A stretch of 64,000 nt of DNA. Source: Locusta migratoria. Taxonomy: Eukaryota > Arthropoda > Insecta > Orthoptera > Acrididae. The first letter of the stretch is position 1. Every line of letters begins with the position of its first letter. The position numbers and the translations under genes are program-made. Below the pieces are notes generated by a model that had not been told where the DNA came from, did no database searches, and saw nothing but the letters and a program-made list of their open reading frames with translations. Below are positions 52,201-62,345 of this stretch, piece after piece. The stretch spans positions 478,915,150 to 478,979,149 of the forward strand of contig CM048748.1 in assembly GCA_026315105.1 (NCBI GenBank), given 5' to 3'.

Positions 52201-53660
52201 GTTATTTTGTACTGCAGATCATAGGAAATATGGCTTTTCCTTTAAAAAACTAGGGTATTTCCTCTGCGTCTCAGTAGATACCAAAGCTACACAATGTAGA
52301 ACAACAGTGTACATTACAATCATAGTATTCTATATTCCTTCATTTCCTAATTTCAAATATTTTAAAACTATTTGTCGATTTTAGATGACCAGTCAAACAT
52401 AGACGCTCTTATCTCCATTTTCTATAAATATTTTCTGTCACTGTTTTGAACATTGTCCCAAAACACTTTATTAATTAATGTTTCGCCGCACGAGAGTAAA
52501 TTTATGAAGTGTATCGTCCTTCTATCCTCTTTTTTGTCATGAAATTGTAGCAATTAATATATGTACAAATGGAGTGATGACCCTTGAATGATCAAAGAAC
52601 ATTCGAATTATGTTTATATCGTTCCTTTCGTATTCCTTCCATGGCGATGGACTGTTTCTATCGCAATCAGGGAGTGTGGAAGAAAGCTACCGTACAGACG
52701 GAGGGAGAATGGATCCATATTTGTGGTTGGAAGAATTAATTATACACTGACATAGGCGACGGTATTGCTTCGTTTCCCAAAAGTTATAAATATTTCTATA
52801 TCGGGATATTTAAAAGAAGCTGTACATTTCGGCGAGATATCGAAGAAAAAGATCTCTTTCGTATTGGCTGTATCGAGTAAGATATGGAGACGGAGGTTTG
52901 GAAGCAAACAGCTGGAGTACGGGGAAGGGCGTCCCTTGCCTGAGGGTCGCTAATCCGACTACCTGGCGAAATGTCCGGCGTGGCAAGAGTTCGGCATTCG
53001 CTAGCACTCCAAGTGACAGCATTACAGTTACAGAAGAATCACACGATACAAACGTTTCGCTCTTTCTCCACTTGGCCGGGACACTTTCGTTCTAGGAACC
53101 AAACATAAATGTTTACGTATATGTTAATAAATATCTTGATCCGATTGCTACCAAACTTCACAAGGTGACCCACTGGACTAAATGCAGACTTCCTGAAGGT
53201 CTCCACAAAATTTCTGAAGCCCTCTTGGAATCTATAGGAGGAAAGCGTGAATACACACATCCATTTTTATAGACAAACACTAGTCTTAGTACCCAGTGAT
53301 CCTACGGTATGTACATTTATGTATGTGGTGTCTACCAGAAATAAAAATTAGCACACCCTCTTTCATTTTTCAAATTCACTCGAGATTACTGTTGAGCCAG
53401 TACATACGGAGTGCACGAGATGAATACATTCAAAACGAAGTGACACTGAGGTCGAAACATTTATTAAAATCAAAGCACATAGAAGAGAGATATCCCTTTC
53501 ACAAATTTCCTTAAACCCTCACACACTGATTGCAGCCACTGGGCGTGGAAAAGACTTGCTGTAGGCCAAGTCGCAAAATACATACAAGAGTAAGAATACA
53601 AGTAGTAACCAGTCCTCAGAGAGAGTTTAAGACGAAAGGTAAGAAACTAGCCATGAGTTC
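52200..53660. other. Unannotated AT-rich stretch
   Basis: No gene, TIR or repeat with a second copy in the window was recognised. Short frames at 52,765-53,095 lack motifs. Confidence 0.35.
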
Positions 53661-53666
53661 GCGCAC

Positions 53667-53800
53667 GCCGCGGCGAAGCGGCCGAGCGCATTGAGGCGCT
53701 ACGCTACGAAGCACGAGGCCGTTCTCCCTCGAACATGGCTGTTTGTGCCGTCTTTAGTATAAACTAGTTCATAAGTAGTTTGTAAGTTTAGGGACTGATA
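53667..53800 (+). mobile_element. SINE head type B, truncated in the tail
   Basis: AGCGGCCGAGCGCATTGAGGCGCTACG, then part of the body to TAGGGACTGATA, where an inverted type A SINE begins. The B-box segment is partly deleted (CCGTTCTCCCTCGAACATGG). Confidence 0.75.
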
Positions 53801-53975
53801 AAAATGTTCAAATGTTTGTTAAGCTTATGGGACTTAACTACGGGGTCATCAGTCCCTAACCTTACAAACTACTTATGAACTACTTACGAACTAGGACGGC
53901 ACAAATATGCATGCCCGAGAGGGCATTCGAACCCCCGACGGTAGTGGCCGAGCAGACCGTGACTGGAGCGCCTTA
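53801..53975 (-). mobile_element. SINE head type A, left part, split by a DNA element
   Basis: Complement of tail, stem-loop, body, B box (GCATTCGAACCCCC) and head to GGAGCGCC. The rest of the head (GTCCCCTCGGCCACCGCGGCCGG) is found at 56,235-56,258, beyond the inserted element. Confidence 0.88.
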
Positions 53976-56231
53976 AGGTGGGTTGTCCAAGGCGCGATTG
54001 CTGCCTGCGGCTGCGATGGATCGGCTCGTGACGTCAGAGGCTGGCTCCTCGCGCATGCGCACTTTGAGTTTGGAGTGCGGCGCGCGGCTGATGCGGCGAC
54101 AATCGCAGGACTGCACCAGTGAGCAGTGTTGCGATGGGAGTCGGACGACTCAAGGCAGCGGCAGAAAGATGTCGAGACAAGCGGACCGAAGAAAAACGGA
54201 TATGAACCGCTAATGAGTTCGTCTCGCCATTAAGCTATTGCCTTTGTACGTTGAACAGATTTAGATTTCATGGCAATATAGTGACATATATAATAGTAGA
54301 CTGAAAATTTTCGGAGTAATAAAAGAGAAATGAAGGTTGGAAAAGGTTGTATTGGCCTCTAGGGTTTTGGAAATACAATATGTGACCGGTGATAACTAAT
54401 TTTTTTGTTTAGGTGATCCCACAGGTATAAGGAAATGCGTAACAACGTTCATGTAATATTTTCATTGATTTCATTCATACCAATACAGTCCGTTTTGTGG
54501 CGCGCCGTAAAAATTATCTTAGTTTATATGAACAAAGATAAATTTTGTGGTGTACCATTTAGATTCAAATGTCTCTTGTATGGTATGGCTGACATCTTCG
54601 ATATTTTAAAATCTTTTTGTTTGCCATATTCCCTGGAAGATGAAATAAATTATAATAAATCAGCAAACAGTCTTACAACTGTTGTTGATACAATTAACAA
54701 GCTACAGAAAAATCTTTTGTTTGGTATGTGTTTGCTGTTTTTGATCTCCCTTGGAAAAATTTTCAACTGTACGTTTTCGAACACTGGGACTTATTTCAAA
54801 GGCAATACAGAAGAGACGAGAGAGAATCAGGCTGCATCAGGACTTTCAGATAAACACACTCCTGGTCTTATAAACAGCGCCGCAATCGAAAATAAGAAAA
54901 TAAAAGAACAATAACCTTAGCGTCACTGCGTTTTACTTTTATTTATTTTTTCAGTTCCACTGATAGATTTGTTGAAACGGTTCTAGGATTTTCTCTGTAT
55001 GCCACTCTCTGCAAGTTCCAATTCATGTGCAAACTGGCTGACATTTAATCTAAACTCAAGTATGAATTTCGTGTCGTCATTTAAAAGGTGCCTGTTAATA
55101 AAAATGTTTTAACAGCTTTCATGGTCATGTCACAAAAACAGAATATAAAGAAAACCTTAACTGTTAAAATCTGCAGTGACACAGTGAAGTACACGGCATT
55201 GTGATGAAATAAAGAACCAAAACTTCCATCCCTTTGGAGAAGACTCACACAGCTCCATGACGTCGCAAGTAGAATTAGCAAAAAAAGCTGCCATTGATGA
55301 AGGTTCACAAATAAAGAAGCGAAACGCCTGTCATTTAGTTGCAATATACGGAAATAAACCACCATAAATATTAAATACTGTTTAATTAATACCTCGTTTC
55401 ATCATTAAAAAAAACTATAGTTCTCTCTCTAATGATTGTGTAAAACATGAATTCCTTTCCAGGCTATCATTTAAAAAAAAAGGGTTCAATATCTTCAACA
55501 CTTTATAAGATGTGATGATTGTTGCCTCCGCACAATTCAGGTTGCACATTGAGAGAATTGGCGCGCTAGTCGCGACGCTCCCGTACCGTAGATATACGAG
55601 CCAAAATCTCGAAAACGGAGACAGGTATCGTCCTGCTCTCAACTTTAAAAATAATTTCGAATTATTGGCTTCATTTCATCCGCAACAACGTATGACCTAA
55701 AATGAACAATACGCAAAGTAGTCAGCGACTACATTTTTCGTTGCAAACACTTCAAGTTTAATGCAATAGGTTACTTAAAAATTAACTATCTGAAAAACTA
55801 TGAGGAATTTTGAGAAAATAGAAACTTCGTTATCAAGATGGAGTATGAAACTACAAGATATGCAAAAAACAAATTTTTTTGCCTGTTAGTTTCCTCGAAC
55901 TCGACAGAGATGTAATAAAAAGTGATAAAAACACGCACTACCGAAAGTAGCGCTTTTTAATTTTTTAAAGGAAAACGAGAATCTGTAACGAAAAACTAAG
56001 TGTGAGAACTGATGTAGCTTTGCTTCCTTAACATGCAGTATTTTTTACAGCAAAAAATCGGAAATTTTATTTTTGTCGTGAATTTCGTGAGTCGCCGACC
56101 AGGAGCCGCGCCTTTGTAAACGGCAACGGCTGCCGTCGTGCTCGCGACTCTCCGCCGTCTGCCATGGCCGGAAAAAGGAGGGGGGCCGAGCCGCAATCGC
56201 AGTTAACAGCCGCGCCTTGGACAACCCACCT
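53976..56231. mobile_element. 2,256-bp DNA transposon with 21-bp TIRs and TTA target duplication
   Basis: The left end reads AGGTGGGTTGTCCAAGGCGC(G) and the right end is its exact reverse complement over 21 bases. TTA flanks it at 53,973-53,975 and 56,232-56,234, and the interrupted SINE joins seamlessly across one TTA. A 3-bp TWA-type target fits the PIF/Harbinger superfamily. Internal DNA is AT-rich with GC-rich subterminal regions of 150-250 bases. A 159-codon plus frame lies inside, but no Harbinger DDE or Myb domain was recognised, so it is probably nonautonomous or decayed. Confidence 0.8.
54435..54914 (+). CDS. Unidentified frame inside the TIR element
   Basis: A 159-residue frame. 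The stretch KFCGVPFRFKCLLYGMADIF followed by hydrophobic and Asn/Lys-rich segments has a weak, unverified resemblance to piggyBac transposase middle regions (GFK..CL...G...DF), with neighbouring pieces apparently in other frames (DLPWKNFQLYVF). PiggyBac elements use TTAA targets, which disagrees with the TTA seen here. It may be a decayed transposase or chance. Confidence 0.25.
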   Translation: MRNNVHVIFSLISFIPIQSVLWRAVKIILVYMNKDKFCGVPFRFKCLLYGMADIFDILKSFCLPYSLEDEINYNKSANSLTTVVDTINKLQKNLLFGMCLLFLISLGKIFNCTFSNTGTYFKGNTEETRENQAASGLSDKHTPGLINSAAIENKKIKEQ

Positions 56232-56234
56232 TTA

Positions 56235-56258
56235 GTCCCCTCGGCCACCGCGGCCGGC
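56235..56258 (-). mobile_element. SINE head type A, right part
   Basis: GTCCCCTCGGCCACCGCGGC is the complement of the SINE 5' end, cut from the rest of the copy at 53,801-53,975 by the 2.26-kb element. Confidence 0.88.
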
Positions 56259-56378
56259 CGCGACCACGAGGGATGCAAAGTACGTCGTATCGGTGATCAT
56301 GTCGAGTCCGGCGCGGAAATCTAGCACAAACTGCTAGTTCCCAAGGTAATGGGAAGCACGTGTCACTAAACGACGGTA

Positions 56379-56757
56379 ACTGCCACTCACTGATCTCTCG
56401 GTATCGACACCTCCAGCAACTGCAACGGAATGGGCTTGGGAACTGCTCTCCAGGCTATTTAAAGAAGTGACCAATGCATTCATATGCACCTCCGCGGTTG
56501 GCGAAAAGGCCCCTGTAGCCAACCTAGCAGGGGAGGGAGGACTCACCGTTACCTATCTTGTGGCCGCCGGCAGCGGCGGAGTTCCAACCGTCACGTTGGC
56601 TGGCCTGAACTGGCGCGGATTCTCAAAAATCGTCTCCCCCCACCACCACGTGCTACAGCGACGGTTTGAAACTACGGCCGAAGGGAAACTAAACAAGATT
56701 TCGCCATCCTGGTCATTTTCTGTGGTAATTAAATGTACAGTGCCAAAGTTATGCTGA
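56379..56757 (+). CDS. Unidentified open frame, about 125 codons
   Basis: The frame after a stop at 56,377-56,379 runs to 56,757 and includes TEWAWELLSRLFKEVTNAF, EKAPVANLAGEGGLTVTYL and LNWRGFSKIVSP. The composition looks less biased than in GC-rich chance frames, but I recognise no domain. It ends about 90 bases before a LINE-R copy, so it might be ORF1-like sequence of another element or an exon remnant. Confidence 0.25.
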
Positions 56758-56845
56758 TCTCTCCAACCGATGCTCCTCTGTACAGACAATACATCGGTAC
56801 TGTCTGTGGGCCTGGGAAAAATAGTTTTATGCCTATAATCGTGCG

Positions 56846-58016
56846 ATCTACATGTGCATCTACGTGAGATAACAAATCTCACTTAAATGCCTGGCAGACG
56901 GTTCATCGAACCGACTTTATGCTATTTATCTCCCATTACATTCTCGAATATCGCGCGAGAAGAAAGAACACCTGAATCTCTCCGTTCGAGCTCTGATTTG
57001 TAGTAATTTATTTCGGTGATCATTATTACCTATGTAAGTGGAAGTCAACAATTTACTTTCGCATTTGGAGGAGAATGTTTGCGTTTGGATTTTCGTAAGT
57101 AGCTCACGCCGCAGCGATAAGCGCCGTTGTTGTAATGATTCCCATCCCAAATCCTGTATAATTTCCGTAAATCTGGGTCCCCTGCATCGTGACAATACAA
57201 AACGAGCTGCCCTTCTTCGGACTCTTTTGATGTCTTCCGTGAAACCCACCTGATAAGGATCCCACACTGCACAGCAATACTACCAAAAAGGAGGAACAAA
57301 CGTAGTGTATGCAGTCTCTCTAGTAGTTCTGTTGCACCTTTTAATGGTTCTACCAATAAAACGCAGTCTCTGGTTCGCCTTTCCCACGACATTATCTACG
57401 TGTTCTTTTCAGTTTAAGTCTGATGTAATAGTAATTCCTGGGTATTTAGTGGAGTTTACGGCCTTCACTTTTGATTGATTGACCTTGTGAACAAAGTTTA
57501 ACAGATTTCTTTTCGGACTCATGTGGACGACTTAACAAATGTCAGTATTTAGAGTCAATTGCCAATTTTTACACCATAGTGATATCTTATTCACATCGTT
57601 CTGAAGTTGGTTTTGATCTTCAGATGACTTTATTAGACCGTAAATGACGGTGTCATCTGCAGACAACCTAATAGAGCTGCTTAGATTTTCTGTCAAATCG
57701 TTTATGTAAATAAGGAACAGCTGAGGACCAATGACAATACCCTGTCGAACGCCGGATATCAAGTCTGTTTTAGTCGATACCTTACCATCGATTACTACAA
57801 ACTGTGTCCTCTCTGACAGGATATCTTCTATCGAGTCGCAAATTTTGGGCGATATACGATAACCATACAATTTTATTAAAAGCCGTTTGTGAGGTACGGT
57901 GTCAAAAGCCTTCTGGAAATCAAGAAATAGGGAACTAGTTTGAGAACCCTTGTCGATAGCAATCATCACGTGATGTAAGTAAAGAGCTAGTTGTGTTTCG
58001 TGTGAATGATGCGATG
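56846..58016 (-). mobile_element. LINE-R, 5'-truncated copy with RT
   Basis: From 58,016 on the minus strand: LFLDFQKAFDTVPHKRLLIKLYGY (block 3), ISGVRQGIVIGPQLF (block 4), LSADDTVIYG in place of FADD, DQNQLQNDVNKISLWCKNWQLTLN, then in other frames ESEEGQLVLYCHDAG, RELLTKIQTQTFSSKCESKL and the 3' end with GCATCTACGTGAGATA. The truncation point is near 58,010, beside a SINE-like body. Confidence 0.88.
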
Positions 58017-58059
58017 GTTTCGAAACCCGGCCGGGCCTCGGATTTTCTTCAGTTTGCGT

Positions 58060-58260
58060 TTTAACCCATCCTTCATCTCTGAACGATGTGAGGAGTCGCC
58101 AGAAACGACCGTGGTTCGCATTCCACGTTAAGCTGTAGGTCTCCTTTCCCCGGTTGGGTAATCGGGGTAGGCTAGGGCACACAAGTCACCGAAGCGGCGT
58201 CCAATTGAAAGACTTGCACCAAGCCAATGAGGCACACTAAATTATCATTATTATGTGATG
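58060..58260 (+). mobile_element. SINE body fragment of the 58,994 family
   Basis: CGTGGTTCGCATTCCACGTTAAGCTGTAGGTC and GGTTGGGTAATCGGG line up with CGCGGTTTGGAATCCACGTCAAACTGTAGGTC at 59,140-59,190. It ends in an AT-rich ATTATTAT segment. Confidence 0.55.
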
Positions 58261-58429
58261 AAGTTTTAATGATTATGAAATAACTACTTAAACCGGTCTG
58301 AGCGTGTCATCAGTAAACTAGGGATTTCATCTGGATTCAGAAATTGTGATTAAATTTCACGTATTATTTTTATAACTCACTCTTCCTTTGTCTGACAGAT
58401 TGTGTGGCTCTGTCAGTTGTCTTTTAGTG

Positions 58430-58820
58430 TTACTGGAACTGAGTGCATTAGAGCTGCCCCTGAAGTGACCGCAGACACGACTATACGGCGGTCGCGCCGG
58501 GTGCAGACAGAAAGCTGGCGCGGCAGCAGAAGTGGCCGCAGCCGCAGCAGCGCTCATTAAGCGCGCGCCTGCGCCGCATTACCGCAGCGAGGCCGGGCTA
58601 GGCACGCTTGGCTAGGCTAGGCTAGGTTAGGCGCGGCAGGGCACGGCTAGGCGGGTTATTCCGCTCCGCCAGCCGCGATCCGCCGCCGACTGGCAGCATG
58701 CCGAGCGCTTTCTGGTGCGTCAGCGTGAACCGCGCTGGTGCACAGTAGCGGGAACGAAAATGGCCGATGTTTACTGCAGCGGCCTGCCTGCGCCCGGGGA
58801 CCTCCATTAACTAATTTGGT
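58430..58820. other. CpG-rich block with GGCTA repeats
   Basis: Very GC-rich, with a short (GGCTA)n run at 58,608-58,632. No credible gene. It resembles the blocks at 44,620-44,960 and 36,356-36,570 in composition. Confidence 0.35.
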
Positions 58821-58993
58821 CCCTCGCGCAGTGACGTTACGTGACTCGACAGCCTCGAACCGCTTACGCTTTTACTGGCTAGAACGGGACTAGGCAATAT
58901 GCGCGAACGAGATCGACAACTGTCTACGGTGCTGAAAACTGTCGTGCAGCGGGGACAGAAGCCTAGTGTGATGTGTAATTGAGGACTCTTCTG

Positions 58994-59310
58994 TGCCTCG
59001 ATAGCACAGTGGTAGAGTGCCAGACTACAAATCCAAAGGTCGCTTGTTCGATCTCCATCAGGTCCTAGGAATTTAATCTGTCACTTTCCACTTCTTTCAC
59101 GTCTGGCAGTGTTGTGTATGTGAAAAATATCGAGTAGCACCGCGGTTTGGAATCCACGTCAAACTGTAGGTCCCCTTATAACTCACCGGGCAAGTCAGTT
59201 CGAAGGTTGGAGGAAGGCGACGGCATACCACCTCCGAATGGAACCGTGCCTAGTAAAGCACTGTCGTGTTCGAGCCAATCTTCAGATTGTTGACTGCTTT
59301 ACTTACTTAC
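58994..59310 (+). mobile_element. tRNA-headed SINE with ACTT tail
   Basis: A tRNA-like head (GATAGCACAGTGGTAGAGTG as A-box arm, TTGTTCGATCTCC as B box, 58,994-59,066), an unrelated body with ACTGTAGGTCCCC, and a tail of ACTT repeats near 59,300. A different family from types A to D. Confidence 0.65.
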
Positions 59311-59405
59311 TTACTTAACATTTTTCGTGACGAGGAGAATCTGGACTCCCTAGTTCTGGATCAGCAGAACTTGGTAGAAGTCATTTGCCTTTGGGTCATA
59401 TATGT

Positions 59406-59430
59406 TTTTTTTTTTTTTTTTTTTTTTTTC
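59406..59430. repeat. T25 run
   Basis: Uninterrupted T homopolymer. Confidence 0.9.
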
Positions 59431-59518
59431 TGGTTGCAGCAAACCTCAACAGTCGAATAATATAAAATGTCATGTATTGCCTGTAGTCATTTATCTGTGA
59501 TTGTTGTTAGACTGCGCA

Positions 59519-59750
59519 GAGGATAAAATGGCCGGTAGATGCGCAGACGGCTGGCCGAGTGTGGGGAGCGCGGCAGTGGTTGGGGTAGCTCAGCTGCCGG
59601 AACGCTGGAGGGGAAGAGAAGCGCCCAGCCCACTGGCCGGCGCGGCAGGAGCAAGTGGACTGACGCGGATAAAGGCGTCAACTCACTCTGCGCTTGGGAC
59701 GAAAACTCGTCTCTGCACATCGTCCACCGTATTCTGCGTGGACTCTATCC
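59519..59750 (+). repeat. GC-rich interspersed repeat, copy 2
   Basis: Inverted relative of 8,248-8,422. Conserved ends flank a variable GC-rich middle. The 122-codon frame across it has no recognised motif. Confidence 0.7.
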
Positions 59751-60005
59751 TTGTTGTGCCACAAGTAAATATCAGTAATAAGAACAGTACTGAGTCGAGC
59801 CAAAAATTTGTTAGCAATATCTCTAAATACATCCTGGCTGTTTTTTCAAAGTCAGTATTTGGGTTTTGAACAAGCACGTTTGAGAGATAAAGTAAAGGTC
59901 CCTAACTGCACTAGTGATACTCGCACGTCTCCAAAACTCCTCCGTTAGAGGCCTCTGCGTGCACCATGGCCTACTGCACACTGAGCTGCCAGTGCTCCAG
60001 TCGGG

Positions 60006-60201
60006 CCGGCCGCGGTGGCCGAGGTGACTGAGGCGCTCCAGTCACGGTCTGCACGGCCACTACGGTCGGGGGTTCGAATCCCCCCTCGGGCATGCATATT
60101 TGTGCCGTCTTTAGTCTTACATAGTTCATAAGTAGTTTGTAAGGTTAGGGACTGATGACCCCGTCGTTAAGTCCCATAAGTTGTACAAACATTTGAACAT
60201 T
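60006..60201 (+). mobile_element. SINE head type A with 13-bp TSD
   Basis: TGCTCCAGTCGGG at 59,993-60,005 and 60,202-60,214. Complete and close to the consensus of the window, with a perfect GGGACT/AGTCCC stem (60,148-60,153 and 60,170-60,175). Confidence 0.95.
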
Positions 60202-60214
60202 TGCTCCAGTCGGG

Positions 60215-61048
60215 ATCAGTAGGGACGTGCAGTGAGCCCCTGAAGTTGCGTTTTGTGACGCTGTTTGTATACTGAAGCGTCAAATGGGTTGGGGATTGGT
60301 AATTAATCCTGGTAAAGAATTGCATTCATTTGAGACAACTTCAAAAGTGCCATTAACCTGACATTCTACACTGATATTACGTAATGTGCAAATATGCCAC
60401 GCAATCAACTTGCTCTCATTCACTGTGTGTTTTTCAGGTTTTCAAGTTGCTCAGAGCATTTTATTGAAATATACCATGTACATTTATAGATAAGATTTCT
60501 GTATTGTGTATGACATTTACAATTACTTCCACAGTGTCACATACAGCACGATTGCAGGGAAACGATCTACACCAGCTCATTGAGGGGTACATATTGTTCC
60601 TGTAACCATTCGTTCATACAGATATGTTTGTTCGAGCCCAAATACTTTCAAGTAACATGATACTACAGAATACAATGTCTTGGATCTTGAAAACTTTTGT
60701 GCTACTCTAGTCTCTTTCCCTGTTTTTACAATCATAATACTGCCATGTCAATAAATAGCAGCTACTACAGCGTCCAACACATGCCACTCTCAGTGCCACT
60801 CGGAACATAAATTGATTTGTGATGGCTAGTATGGCGCCACCACCACATCATCGAATCAGCTGTCCTCGTGTGTGCCTGAGCTCTCTGAAACGCCTGTATT
60901 GGGGTTCGGTGGGTGGTGCTTCCCTTGTCCTCTTCAGGCTCCCCACTTCTCCTACTTGCCACAGCAGCTGCCGACTGCCGCTTGGTTATCCCTGGAGCTG
61001 ATGCACTCTTCGTTCTTACAAGAGTGTCTGTGCAGTGTACTGAGCGTG
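60215..61048. other. Unannotated stretch
   Basis: No gene or repeat recognised. Short frames at 60,765-61,001 lack motifs. Confidence 0.35.
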
Positions 61049-61058
61049 TTACGTCCTG

Positions 61059-61117
61059 TAGGGACTGATGATCCCGTAGTCAAGTCCCATAAGCTTAACA
61101 AACATTTGAATATTTTC
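61059..61117 (+). mobile_element. 59-bp 5'-truncated SINE tail with 10-bp TSD
   Basis: Only the stem-loop and terminal part are present (GGGACTGATGATCCCGTAG ... CATTTGAATATTTTC). TTACGTCCTG flanks it at 61,049-61,058 and 61,118-61,127. Confidence 0.88.
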
Positions 61118-61139
61118 TTACGTCCTGCGGGCCGAAGAG

Positions 61140-61206
61140 AATAAGCAGTGGGGACTGATGACCTAGCTGTTTAGTCCCCTCAAAAGGCAACAACAACCAC
61201 AACAAC
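61140..61206 (+). mobile_element. LINE-like 3' end with the SINE stem-loop and CAA tail
   Basis: GGGGACT at 61,150-61,156 pairs with AGTCCCC at 61,173-61,179 around the loop core GATGACC. A (CAA)n tail follows. The stem and loop match the SINE tail, but the sequence after it does not, so this is probably the 3' end of a different element. Confidence 0.5.
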
Positions 61207-61507
61207 ACGCAGTGGTATGTCCTAAGGATATAGAAAACAGCAGTCAGACCTAGATGGCTTGGGTGGAAATCAAAAACATTGGAAAGACAAATATTACTAA
61301 CTCCACATGAAGACTTTGCAGTAACTAGATATTATACAAAGAAACAGATCCTTGGCAATGGATTGCGAGCGGTTGAACATCCTGCAGACGTTGCTAAGTA
61401 TGAGATATCCCCTTCCTAAGTTACCAAAGAGATTGGTCTTTATAAAGTCAGAATTAAGTTTCTAAAGACCATTGGACAATCTTTAAGTCTTAGCTATGTT
61501 GGTAATA

Positions 61508-62300
61508 TACTATTATTATTATTATTATTATTGTGTAGCATTCTGCCTAGTGGCAGGTCCATGTCTTCGTACAGAGAATTGCCACCAGTCTTCAGCTTCT
61601 TCCTTCAGTCTGTTGTATCTCCTTCCATCTTTCGTGTCGTCCAGATGTTGAATTATTCTTCTTCCTCGCCCTTTGTTTCCTCTAATTTTCCCTTCGATGA
61701 CAACGTGTAGGAATCCATCGTGTCTAAGTACGTGTCCAATCCAGTTGGCCTTTCTCTGTAGAATTGTATGCAGAATACTTCTCTTCCCTCCTACTCTTCT
61801 CAGTATATAATCATTTTTCATTGATCTTTTCCATTCTCCTCCAGCAGCACATTTCAAAGCTCTCTAATTATTTTTTCTCCTTCTTCTCACGGTCCAGGTC
61901 TCTGCTCTATACAGTGCAATGCTCCAAATGTAGCACTTTTCCAGTTTCTTCGAGTTTCTCGACTTGCTGGTCAGCAGAGCCCTCTTCTTGTTGAAAGCAA
62001 CTTTGGCCTCGGCGATTCTCGCTCGGATTTCGTTGGTGCAGTGCGCATCCTTTGTGATAAAACATTCCAGGTACTTGAACTGATTAACATTTTCCAGTTC
62101 CCGATTGTCAACAATTATCTTCAGGTGTTTCTCACGTTTTAAAATTCGCAACAGTTTTGATTTTTCTGTATTGATTTCCTTATTATATATTATAAGGCCT
62201 AGAATAGAAACGTTCATTTTCTTTCGTCTTTCTCTTTGGCCATGTACCCACACATGCAGGGTCGGCGCTTTGTTAAACCCATATTTGGTGTGTGTCAATG
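61508..62300 (-). mobile_element. LINE-Q-related copy with (TAA)n tail
   Basis: Minus-strand frames: NVNQFKYLECFITKDAHCTNEI, ARIAEAKVAFNKKRALLTSK, IWSIALYRAETWTV, then MKCAAGGEWKRSM, RKANWIGHVLRHDG and IEGKIRGNKGRGRR. The 3' end lies at an ATT/AAT microsatellite (61,508-61,532). The RT core is truncated. Divergent from 16,481 and 43,290. Confidence 0.85.
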
Positions 62301-62345
62301 TTTACTGAGTGGCCAGATGCCCTTCCTGCCGCCACACCTTCCTGC
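62225..62345 (+). repeat. Interspersed repeat related to 1,075-1,180
   Basis: CACATGCAGGGTCGGC, TTTACTGAGTGGCCAGATGCCCTTCCTGCCGCCAC. It abuts the tandem array that follows without a visible break. Confidence 0.6.

Noticed and set aside
54435..54914. Firm assignment of the internal frame to piggyBac
   Set aside because: The resemblance is weak and spread over frames, and the element has a TTA target, not TTAA.
58600..58635. GGCTA repeats as interstitial telomere sequence
   Set aside because: The arthropod telomere unit is TTAGG. Only one partial match occurs, and the run is short.
451..60201. Functional nuclear tRNA genes with B boxes
   Set aside because: The tRNA-like segments lack proper cloverleaf arms, are joined to a common body and tail, and many are flanked by TSDs; they are SINE heads.
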